A DNA stretch of 6,336 bases. Origin: Defluviitaleaceae bacterium. GTDB lineage: Bacteria; Bacillota; Clostridia; Lachnospirales; WQUN01. Below the pieces are notes generated by a model that ran no database searches, had not been told where the DNA came from, and saw nothing but the letters and a program-made list of their open reading frames with translations. The DNA is taken from contig WRDG01000138.1 in NCBI GenBank assembly GCA_009783525.1, positions 1 to 6,336 of the forward strand, read 5' to 3'. The position numbers and the translations under genes are program-made. Position 1 is the stretch's first letter. Every line of letters starts with the position of its first letter. Positions 1 through 5,674 of the stretch are shown one piece after another.

Positions 1-45
1 CATCAGCTTCTTTTTGTTGTCATGCGCCAACAAAGCAATATTCAT
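1..45 (-). CDS. mgsA: Methylglyoxal synthase, N-terminal start (partial)
   Basis: Only the first 15 codons are inside the window: MNIALLAHDNKKKLM. This closely matches the invariant opening of methylglyoxal synthase (M-x-I-A-L-I-A-H-D-x-K-K), where the His-Asp and Lys residues belong to the phosphate and active-site region. The enzyme converts dihydroxyacetone phosphate to methylglyoxal and phosphate, a bypass of lower glycolysis used under phosphate limitation or sugar-phosphate stress. It starts 12 nt after rodA with a GGGGG Shine-Dalgarno 6 nt upstream, so it is probably the last or a late gene of the same operon. The position directly after rodA is the arrangement I know from Clostridia and supports the call despite the short fragment. 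The rest of the gene lies beyond the left edge. Confidence 0.85.
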   Translation of the reverse strand, partial: MNIALLAHDNKKKLM

Positions 46-51
46 AAGACG

Positions 52-56
52 CCCCC
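52..56 (-). promoter_or_regulatory. Ribosome binding site for mgsA
   Basis: GGGGG lies 6 nt before the mgsA ATG in the 12-nt gap after the rodA stop. It can pair with the anti-Shine-Dalgarno through a G-U wobble and supports the ATG at 45 as the start of the next gene. Confidence 0.5.
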
Positions 57-57
57 G

Positions 58-1206
58 CTATTCTGAATCGTCAAAAATTGATTTCGGACGTACAATCCCC
101 ACGTTTAACACAATTCCGACCGCCAGCATATGCACCCACATCGACGTGCCGCCGTACGATAAAAACGGAAGCGGCATACCCGTATTCGGCAGGAGCGCGG
201 TAACCACGCCCACGTTAACGAACGTTTCGAACATAATCATGCCGGCAACACCGGCCGCTATTATCCTGCCCGTCAGATCAGGCGCGCGGCGCGCAATCAA
301 AATACATTTAAATATGATAAGCGCCACTACGATTAAAACGACGGCGCATCCGACAAAACCGTACTGCTCGCCGATTACGGCAAAAATAAAATCGTTAAAC
401 CCGTTAGGCACATAAGATATATTCCCGTAACCTTTGCCGAACAGCCCGCCGGAACCGAGGGCAGCCAGCGAACGCTCGACTTGATACAGCTCGTTAGAAC
501 CCGGCACGGGGTTTATAAGCGCCTGTATGCGGACCCATTGGTACGGCATGAGCCTGTCCAAAAAAATCGGATTTTGCCTGTGCATGTCGTAAACGACCAC
601 CGCGGCGGCAGGCACGGTTATCGCCGAGCCGACAATGATGGTCCGCATCTTTAATCCTGCCGCAAACAGCATAACGAACGCCGTAAAGGCAACAACCAAA
701 CAGGCCGAAAGGGACGGCTGGCGGTATATCAGCGCGACCGGAACCGCAACCAAAATTAATATGACGGCGAGCATCCAAATGCGGTTGAATTTTTCTTTTG
801 CGTCGAAAATAAATTTCGACAAAAAAATAATGACGCCTATTTTTGCAAGCTCGGAAGGCTGCAGCGTAAAGTCGCCGCCTACAGGCATCGGCAAACGCAG
901 CCAGCGCGCCGTGCCGGTTACGGGATCCGCTCCGATAAGCAGCACCGTAATCAAAAGGGCAAGGCAAAAACCGTACACGGCCCAATGGAATTTTGCTATC
1001 AGCCTGTAGTCCACCAGCGAAACGCCGACCATTAATGCCGCGCCGGTGATCACAAAAATCCTCTGGCTTGCGTAAAGCGTTTCGAATCTCGGCGTAAGAC
1101 CCGTACCGGCCGCCGCCCGTATCATCGGTATGCCGAACACGGACAGACCCAGCACAAGCAGCACCAATACAAAATCGTACGAACGAAAAAAATCCGCGCG
1201 GTTCAT
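58..1206 (-). CDS. rodA: SEDS peptidoglycan glycosyltransferase RodA (FtsW/RodA/SpoVE family)
   Basis: A 382-residue polytopic protein with about ten hydrophobic segments, the usual size for the family. SEDS proteins polymerise lipid II into glycan strands in the membrane, working with a class B PBP. Family marks: GTARWLRL (98-105); FTLQPSELAKI (113-123) with Glu 119; the extracellular loop ending IGSGGLFGKGYGN-like (ALGSGGLFGKGYGN, 249-262); NDFIFAVIGEQYGFVG (271-286) with the catalytic-type Asp 272; and NTGMPLPFLSYGGTSM (341-356). In contrast, the QPDLGTA-type motif reads QPSLSAC (163-169), lacking the usual acidic residue. The context with mreCD and PBP2 favours RodA over FtsW or SpoVE, though sequence alone does not settle this. 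The ATG overlaps the minE TGA by 4 nt. mgsA begins 12 nt after the TAG stop. Confidence 0.92.
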   Translation of the reverse strand: MNRADFFRSYDFVLVLLVLGLSVFGIPMIRAAAGTGLTPRFETLYASQRIFVITGAALMVGVSLVDYRLIAKFHWAVYGFCLALLITVLLIGADPVTGTARWLRLPMPVGGDFTLQPSELAKIGVIIFLSKFIFDAKEKFNRIWMLAVILILVAVPVALIYRQPSLSACLVVAFTAFVMLFAAGLKMRTIIVGSAITVPAAAVVVYDMHRQNPIFLDRLMPYQWVRIQALINPVPGSNELYQVERSLAALGSGGLFGKGYGNISYVPNGFNDFIFAVIGEQYGFVGCAVVLIVVALIIFKCILIARRAPDLTGRIIAAGVAGMIMFETFVNVGVVTALLPNTGMPLPFLSYGGTSMWVHMLAVGIVLNVGIVRPKSIFDDSE

Positions 1207-1490
1207 GTGCGGTTTTGGATCTTCCTCATATTTTTTATTGGGATGTTGGCATACAGCATCGGCACGGACATATCAGAATTTTCCGACTGCGTTTCGGTTA
1301 TTTGAATATCAAGCTCGCCTTCGTCTATTTCCATGTATTTTGATATCACGTTTATTATGTCGTTTTTTATCATTTCCATTATTTGCGGGGAGCAATTTGC
1401 GCGGTCGTTAATAAGAACGAGCTTTAAACGGTCTTTGGCAACCGAACCCGTACCCGGTTTTTTCGGAAACAAATTTGCGAAAAAATTCAT
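1203..1490 (-). CDS. minE: Cell division topological specificity factor MinE
   Basis: A 95-residue protein of normal MinE length. MinE binds membrane-bound MinD, displaces MinC and stimulates ATP hydrolysis, which produces the Min oscillation or gradient. The first nine residues (MNFFANLFP) form a short amphipathic membrane-binding segment. The MinD-contacting helix/strand VAKDRLKLVLINDRA (17-31) follows, carrying the conserved R-L-K-L-V-L core and the DRA that follows it. The topological specificity domain (about 33-88) has the characteristic SPQIMEMIKNDIINVISKYMEID. The start lies 3 nt after minD with GGGAGG 10 nt upstream. The TGA stop overlaps the rodA ATG by 4 nt. No defect is visible. 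MinE alongside MinCD indicates an oscillating system rather than the DivIVA/MinJ type of Bacillus, which is known for many Clostridia. Confidence 0.96.
   Translation of the reverse strand: MNFFANLFPKKPGTGSVAKDRLKLVLINDRANCSPQIMEMIKNDIINVISKYMEIDEGELDIQITETQSENSDMSVPMLYANIPIKNMRKIQNRT
1221..1227 (-). promoter_or_regulatory. Distant ribosome binding site for rodA inside minE
   Basis: GAGGAAG within the last minE codons lies 14 nt before the rodA ATG, longer than the usual 5-9 nt. With the ATGA overlap, rodA translation probably depends mainly on coupling to minE. Confidence 0.45.
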
Positions 1491-1493
1491 TTT

Positions 1494-2294
1494 TTACGCG
1501 CCTCCCAACCGGAATATTTTTTTTAGTTTGTTCATGAGGCCGCGGTCGTCGGTCAAGTCGGCAAGAGGGACGGCCTCGCCGAGCATACGCCTTGTAATGT
1601 CCCTAAACGCCTGCCCCGCCCTCGAATTTTGATCGGCCACGCACGGCTCTCCTGTGTTTGCCGCTATCACGATGCTTTCGTCGTCGGGGACCGCGCCCAA
1701 AATATCAATGCTTAAAATTTCCGTTACGTCTTCCAGAGACATCATGTTGCCTTTTTTTACCATGTCGGGGCGTATACGGTTTAGTATTAACATCGGGTTC
1801 CTTATTTCCGCCGCTTCAAGCAAACCAATGATCCGGTCTGCGTCGCGCACGGCAGAAACTTCGGGGGTTGTTACCACGATCGCTTTGTCGGCTCCCGCTA
1901 TCGCGTTTTTAAAACCCTGCTCGATACCCGCGGGGCAGTCGATCAATACATAATCAAACTCTTCGCGCAGCGACAGGCATAATTTTTGCATCTGCTCCGG
2001 ATTGACCGCGTTTTTGTCTTTCGTTTGGGCGGCGGGCAGCAAAAAAAGGTTGCTGTAGCGTTTGTCTTTTACCAATGCCTGTTTTAAACGGCAATTTCCG
2101 TCAATAACGTCGATCAGATGATAAACGATCCTGTTTTCGAGCCCCATCACCACATCAAGGTTGCGCAGTCCGATGTCCGCGTCGACCATTACGGTTTTAT
2201 ATCCGGCAATCGCCAGTCCGGTCCCTATGTTCGCCGAGGTGGTTGTTTTACCCACGCCGCCTTTACCCGATGTGATGACAAAAACTTCGCTCAT
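1494..2294 (-). CDS. minD: Septum site-determining ATPase MinD
   Basis: A 266-residue ParA/MinD-family ATPase. When ATP-bound it dimerises on the inner face of the membrane and recruits MinC; MinE stimulates hydrolysis and release. Key elements are all present: deviant Walker A GKGGVGKTT (10-18) with signature Lys 11 and Lys 16, the switch region DADIGLRNLD (38-47) with Asp 40, and Walker B YVLIDCPAG (115-123) with Asp 119. The C-terminal GLMNKLKKIFRLGGA is an amphipathic membrane-targeting helix typical of MinD. The length matches the family. The start at 2294 is set by GGGAGGA 6 nt upstream. minE begins 3 nt after the stop, and its ribosome binding site lies within the last codons of minD. 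The catalytic residues indicate an active protein. Confidence 0.97.
   Translation of the reverse strand: MSEVFVITSGKGGVGKTTTSANIGTGLAIAGYKTVMVDADIGLRNLDVVMGLENRIVYHLIDVIDGNCRLKQALVKDKRYSNLFLLPAAQTKDKNAVNPEQMQKLCLSLREEFDYVLIDCPAGIEQGFKNAIAGADKAIVVTTPEVSAVRDADRIIGLLEAAEIRNPMLILNRIRPDMVKKGNMMSLEDVTEILSIDILGAVPDDESIVIAANTGEPCVADQNSRAGQAFRDITRRMLGEAVPLADLTDDRGLMNKLKKIFRLGGA
1501..1506 (-). promoter_or_regulatory. Ribosome binding site for minE inside the minD 3' end
   Basis: GGGAGG lies 10 nt before the minE ATG and forms the two Gly codons near the end of MinD (Leu-Gly-Gly-Ala). The minD stop TAA falls between this site and the minE start, so ribosomes finishing minD are placed to restart on minE. 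Confidence 0.7.
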
Positions 2295-2300
2295 ATAATT

Positions 2301-2307
2301 TCCTCCC
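2301..2307 (-). promoter_or_regulatory. Strong ribosome binding site for minD
   Basis: GGGAGGA lies 6 nt upstream of the ATG at 2294, in the 18-nt gap after minC. It fixes the minD start at MSEVFVITSGKGG. A longer reading from TTG at 2309 would place this site inside the coding sequence and is not credible. Confidence 0.85.
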
Positions 2308-2312
2308 AAAGT

Positions 2313-3014
2313 CTAATTATTTAACAGCGGCGCGATAAATACCTGTCCGTCCTGTATGTATGCGTACGACGGTTTTTTTACGGGCTTGCGTCCGGGCCCC
2401 TTGGGTTCGGGCGGCAGTTCAATAAAAAGGTGCGCTATCCGCATTTGCGTCGGCGACAAAACCAAAGCGGATATAAACGCTTTGCAGTCTCCTCCGCTCC
2501 CGGCGTGGGCCATGCCCTTTAACGCGCCCAGCACCACGACGTTACCGCCCGCTATTATTTCGCTGCCCGGGTTCGCGTCGCCAACTAAAACGACCGATCC
2601 GCTGTGGCGTATTGACTGGCCGGAGCGAAGCCCGCCGTGATGAAAAACCACGTTTTGATCGGAAATCGACGTTTCGTTTTTTTCGGGCTCGGCTCTTTCG
2701 TCGTTAGCCGTTTCTTGAAGGAGCGCTTCCGCCGCCTCAACTTCCACGGCCGACACGAAATTCTCGTCCGACACGCCGGAAACCTCGAGTGTCGTCTCCT
2801 CGTAAATGATGTCCAGCATTTTTCTTTTTTCGTCGTCGGTCAGCGCCCGTCCTTTAAAAGCTACGGCAGTAAGCGCGCCCTCAAAAAATTGCTTCGCTCC
2901 GGAGACTTTTTCTCTCAGATGGCCGCACAAAATTTCGAAGGGAATGTTTTTGTCCAGCACCACCGCTATTCCGTCTCTGTTGCCTTTTAACACAACGGGC
3001 TGCTTAACGTTCAA
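2313..3014 (-). CDS. minC: Septum site-determining protein MinC (TTG start)
   Basis: A 233-residue inhibitor of FtsZ assembly. It is recruited to the membrane by MinD and prevents division septa near the poles. The N-terminal domain (about 1-78) opens with PVVLKGNRDGIAVVLD, a standard MinC beginning. A variable acidic linker (about 80-120) follows. The C-terminal beta-helix then has the diagnostic motifs LRSGQSI (129-135), GDANPGSEIIAGGNVVVLG (145-163) and AHAGSGGD (169-176), ending the core at SPTQMRIAHLFIE. That helix is the part that binds MinD and dimerises. The protein finishes with a Pro/Lys-rich stretch and YIQDGQVFIAPLLNN, which resembles the tail seen in clostridial homologues. The start is TTG, supported by a well-placed GAGGTGA and by an upstream in-frame stop. 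It lies 6 nt downstream of mrdA and 18 nt upstream of minD. Full length with no defect seen. Confidence 0.96.
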   Translation of the reverse strand: MNVKQPVVLKGNRDGIAVVLDKNIPFEILCGHLREKVSGAKQFFEGALTAVAFKGRALTDDEKRKMLDIIYEETTLEVSGVSDENFVSAVEVEAAEALLQETANDERAEPEKNETSISDQNVVFHHGGLRSGQSIRHSGSVVLVGDANPGSEIIAGGNVVVLGALKGMAHAGSGGDCKAFISALVLSPTQMRIAHLFIELPPEPKGPGRKPVKKPSYAYIQDGQVFIAPLLNN

Positions 3015-3020
3015 GATGAT

Positions 3021-3027
3021 TCACCTC
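3021..3027 (-). promoter_or_regulatory. Ribosome binding site for minC, overlapping the mrdA stop
   Basis: GAGGTGA lies 6 nt before the TTG start of minC, and its last three bases are the PBP2 stop codon. It decides the minC start: the next in-frame triplets upstream of the TTG are ATC, ATC and this TGA, so no other start with this signal is possible. Confidence 0.75.
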
Positions 3028-5612
3028 GTCAAAAAAACATGCGTTTCATTATCTTCGGCATCGGTTTCGTTTTTTTCTTCATTATTCGTTTCGATATTAA
3101 AATATGCGGCTATAACGTCCCGCGCTATCCTCGCGGAAGGCGATGTGTACACCCTCGAATCGCCGAACGGCAGGCTTACGTACACAACTATCTGCGGATC
3201 GTCACTTGGAGCGAAGCATCCGAAGCTGTAGTGGTCCGGACGCGAAGCAGTCTGCTGCGCCGTGCCTGTTTTGCCGGCGACCTTTACCGGAAAATCGCGG
3301 AACACGCTCGAAGCCGTGCCCGCCCCTTCCGTCACAAGCTTCATTCCGTTTATGACGGCGTCCCATGTCGAGCCCGAAACGCGGAGCCCCTGCCTGTCCG
3401 GCACGGGTTCGCGCCGCGCCATTTCGACGCCCGGCTCATGAACCGCAGAAATCAACGTGAGTTTATATCTGTCGCCACGGTTCGCTATAACCGAAAAATA
3501 TCTCGCAAGCATGGCGGGCGTATAGTTGTTATATCCCTGACCTATCGCGGTGCGGCTCATATCGCCGTCATACCAGTCCCAATCGTAGCGCGGTGCCGAA
3601 GGGTTGACGCTCTTTTCTCTAAATTCTTTAAACGCCGGCGACGAAATTTTTAAAAAATCCGGATCGTAAGAATTGTATATGTCGTAATGCTCGCCGATCT
3701 CGACACCGGTTTTTTCGTTCAAGCCAAAATATCTCATGTAAGAATTTAATACGTTTATTCCCTCGATGCGCGTGCTGGGGCGCGCACGCTCGTTGCCGAG
3801 CCGCCAAGCCGTTTCGCAGAAAAAATAATTGCATGAGACCTGCAGCGCGCGCATGACGCTCACCTGGCTGTGCGAACCGGTGCATCGCGTATACGGTTCG
3901 CCCGCTTTGGTGAACACGCGCTCGTCGTAAATGGTAGACGTTGAAGTTATCGCGCCGGTTTCGAGCCCCGCGACGGCGGTTATCATTTTAAATGTCGAAC
4001 CGGGGGCGCGCGCCTCTTGAAACGGTCTGTTGACCATCGGCGTCGTGGGGTCGTTCCTGTTTATCTGATAATAGTATTCGATGTCCATGTTGTTTACAAG
4101 ACGGTTGTTATCGTAAGAAGGATACGTTACCGACGCCAGCACTTCTCCTTTTAAATTGAGCACGACAACCGCTCCCGTGCACGGGTCGGCTCCCGTCATT
4201 TGCGGCGTGATCTCGCCGCTGCGTAATTTTTGCACGATGTAATTCAACGCAGACAGCCCGCCCGTACGAAGCCGCTCCGCATCGCTGCCGCTGTCGGTTA
4301 AAAGCCCGAGGTCTATCATCGAAAGCAGAACCGAAGCCGGACGGATGCGGTCGGCTTCTATTCCGTCGGTAAGCAGCCTCCTTATGCGCTGCGCGTCCTC
4401 TTCTTTTGAGACGTCGGCTTCGGGGAAGCGGTCCGTCACATATTTTCGCAGCGCGTACGCGTCGCCGTCGCGCGGCGCGTCCATAATCATATTGAGCGGT
4501 ATATGGTTGCCTCTGATAAACGAAATGCAAACCTGTTTTGCGGTAACGGGCGCCTCGCGGTTAGAAACTCCCTGTAGTTTGCTGATTAAAATGTCGCGCA
4601 GATACGCGTACAGTATTTCGTAAACCTGCTGTTGCAAATATGCGTCAAGCGTCAAAAAAATTTTTGCGCCGGGCTGCGGCGGGACAATGTCCGCGTCCGA
4701 TCCCGTTCGCCTTCCCGTGAAGCTGTACACTTCCATCGTTTGCGAGCCGGCTTTGCCGCGCAGCAAATTTTCCATCGACCTTTCGAGTCCGGTCTTGCCT
4801 ATGATGTCTGACGAGGAATAGCCATTGTCTTTATTCGCCTCGTATTCGGAATCGTTTATCACTCCCGTGTATCCCAATATGTGCGAAAAATAAATTCCCT
4901 GCGGATATTCGCGAAGCTGCCCGAAACCGAACGACAGCCCCGTGAACACTGAGTTCTCCTCTTCGACCGCGGCAAGCGTGGACAGCCCGACTCCGTGCGC
5001 CAGCGTTATCATGCCCGGCTCATATCTTTGCATGTAAATCATGCACCTGAAGTTTAAAATTTTTCGGGCGTCGGCGTTTGACAACGCCGGATCGATTCCG
5101 AACTGGCGGCGCAAAAAATCAAACGACTCGCGCGCGGTAGCCGTTTCGGGATTCGCTACGGTCATGTCGTTTTTCCATCTTGATTCGCGCCACTCGCGCG
5201 AAGAGTTGTCGGGCCATGTAAAAACGAACGGCTCCGTTTCCGAAATGGGGAATGTATCCGCGTATTGCTCGCCGTTTTTTTCAAGAAGGTTGGCGAGGGC
5301 AAGCAGCGCGTCGTTGGTGATGGGCACGCTTGTGTCTAAAACAAGCGTGTAAGTAGTTACGTTTACCGCGAGCGGACGCCCGAAGCGGTCGAATATTTCT
5401 CCGCGGGGCGCAAAAAGCGGCACCGTCACGGTCTTGACCGGAGGCGGCGCCGCTTTGTATGTATCAAACAAAACGATTTGCAAATCAAACAGTTTGACGA
5501 AGAGCAAATAAAACAAAACCGACGTCAGTACGGCTATCCACAGCAGGCGGCTCGTAATAAAACGCCGCGCAGCTTGGGCGGAGTCTTTGATCAGGTCGAA
5601 TATGTCTTTCAT
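3021..5612 (-). CDS. mrdA: Penicillin-binding protein 2 (elongasome transpeptidase), large clostridial type
   Basis: An 863-residue class B penicillin-binding protein that cross-links lateral-wall peptidoglycan with RodA. Visible parts: a short cytoplasmic N-terminus; one membrane anchor (about 23-43); the start of the dimerisation/pedestal domain with APRGEIFDRFGRPLAVN (68-84); and a C-terminal transpeptidase domain. The active-site motifs are all intact: APGSTFKM with catalytic Ser 539 and Lys 542, SCN at 593-595, and KTGTAQ at 781-786. Between the strand LTLDAYLQQQVYEILYAYL and the transpeptidase entry GAVVVLNLKGEVLASVTYPS there is an insertion of about 135 residues, making it longer than the usual 600-720 residues. 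The C-terminus is a polar acidic tail (EEKNETDAEDNET). The start is chosen at MKDIF because it gives a normal-length tail before the anchor. An upstream in-frame GTG at 5678 overlaps the mreD stop by 4 nt and would add 22 unremarkable residues; it cannot be excluded. Confidence 0.93.
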   Translation of the reverse strand: MKDIFDLIKDSAQAARRFITSRLLWIAVLTSVLFYLLFVKLFDLQIVLFDTYKAAPPPVKTVTVPLFAPRGEIFDRFGRPLAVNVTTYTLVLDTSVPITNDALLALANLLEKNGEQYADTFPISETEPFVFTWPDNSSREWRESRWKNDMTVANPETATARESFDFLRRQFGIDPALSNADARKILNFRCMIYMQRYEPGMITLAHGVGLSTLAAVEEENSVFTGLSFGFGQLREYPQGIYFSHILGYTGVINDSEYEANKDNGYSSSDIIGKTGLERSMENLLRGKAGSQTMEVYSFTGRRTGSDADIVPPQPGAKIFLTLDAYLQQQVYEILYAYLRDILISKLQGVSNREAPVTAKQVCISFIRGNHIPLNMIMDAPRDGDAYALRKYVTDRFPEADVSKEEDAQRIRRLLTDGIEADRIRPASVLLSMIDLGLLTDSGSDAERLRTGGLSALNYIVQKLRSGEITPQMTGADPCTGAVVVLNLKGEVLASVTYPSYDNNRLVNNMDIEYYYQINRNDPTTPMVNRPFQEARAPGSTFKMITAVAGLETGAITSTSTIYDERVFTKAGEPYTRCTGSHSQVSVMRALQVSCNYFFCETAWRLGNERARPSTRIEGINVLNSYMRYFGLNEKTGVEIGEHYDIYNSYDPDFLKISSPAFKEFREKSVNPSAPRYDWDWYDGDMSRTAIGQGYNNYTPAMLARYFSVIANRGDRYKLTLISAVHEPGVEMARREPVPDRQGLRVSGSTWDAVINGMKLVTEGAGTASSVFRDFPVKVAGKTGTAQQTASRPDHYSFGCFAPSDDPQIVVYVSLPFGDSRVYTSPSARIARDVIAAYFNIETNNEEKNETDAEDNETHVFLTR

Positions 5613-5619
5613 ACCGGTA

Positions 5620-5623
5620 CCCC
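5620..5623 (-). promoter_or_regulatory. Weak ribosome binding site for mrdA
   Basis: GGGG lies 7 nt before the ATG at 5612. It can pair with the anti-Shine-Dalgarno only through G-U wobble, so it is weaker than the sites before minC, minD and minE. Its spacing is still better than that of the alternatives: the ATG at 5648 has a GGGAG 16 nt away, and the GTG at 5678 has nothing convincing. Confidence 0.45.
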
Positions 5624-5626
5624 ATC

Positions 5627-5671
5627 CGGGAGCCTCGCACAACTGCATTCGAAACGTATCGCGAGCTCCCG
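5627..5671 (-). promoter_or_regulatory. GC-rich hairpin in the mreD-mrdA intercistronic leader
   Basis: Two arms, 5627-5638 and 5661-5671, are complementary over 11 base pairs with one bulged base (CGGGAG-CTCGC against GCGAG-g-CTCCCG in the mRNA), around a 22-nt loop. The structure begins 3 nt past the mreD stop. It ends 3 nt before the weak Shine-Dalgarno-like GGGG and 14 nt before the preferred mrdA ATG. This is the only roomy junction in an otherwise tightly packed operon. It could modulate PBP2 translation, uncouple mrdA from mreD, or be an RNA processing site. It is not followed by a U-tract, so it does not look like an intrinsic terminator. The pairing is read directly; any function is inference. 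If PBP2 starts at the upstream GTG (5678), this stretch would instead be coding. Confidence 0.5.
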
Positions 5672-5674
5672 TCG

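Noticed and set aside
14..415. Plus-strand open frames (for example 14-415, 635-1009, 3039-3653) as antisense genes
   Set aside because: They lie entirely over well-recognised minus-strand genes, have no recognisable family, and are full of Arg, Ser and Pro as expected for antisense shadows of coding sequence.
2295..2309. A longer MinD starting at TTG 2309 (five extra residues MGGNY)
   Set aside because: The extra codons are the Shine-Dalgarno sequence itself. The ATG at 2294 has ideal spacing and gives the canonical MinD N-terminus.
3026..3040. A T7 run near the end of mrdA as an intrinsic terminator
   Set aside because: No GC-rich stem precedes the run on the minus strand, the bases encode the final Val-Phe-Leu of PBP2, and minC follows 6 nt after the stop.
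3024..3300. An internal promoter for minCDE in the 3' part of mrdA
   Set aside because: AT-rich patches exist, but no -10-like hexamer with a matching -35 at suitable spacing could be found on the minus strand by eye.
4108..4530. Minus-strand alternate-frame open frames within mrdA and rodA (for example 4108-4530, 494-985)
   Set aside because: They are in a different frame from the recognised protein, are extremely Arg/Ala/His-rich, and have no independent ribosome site; they are out-of-frame shadows.
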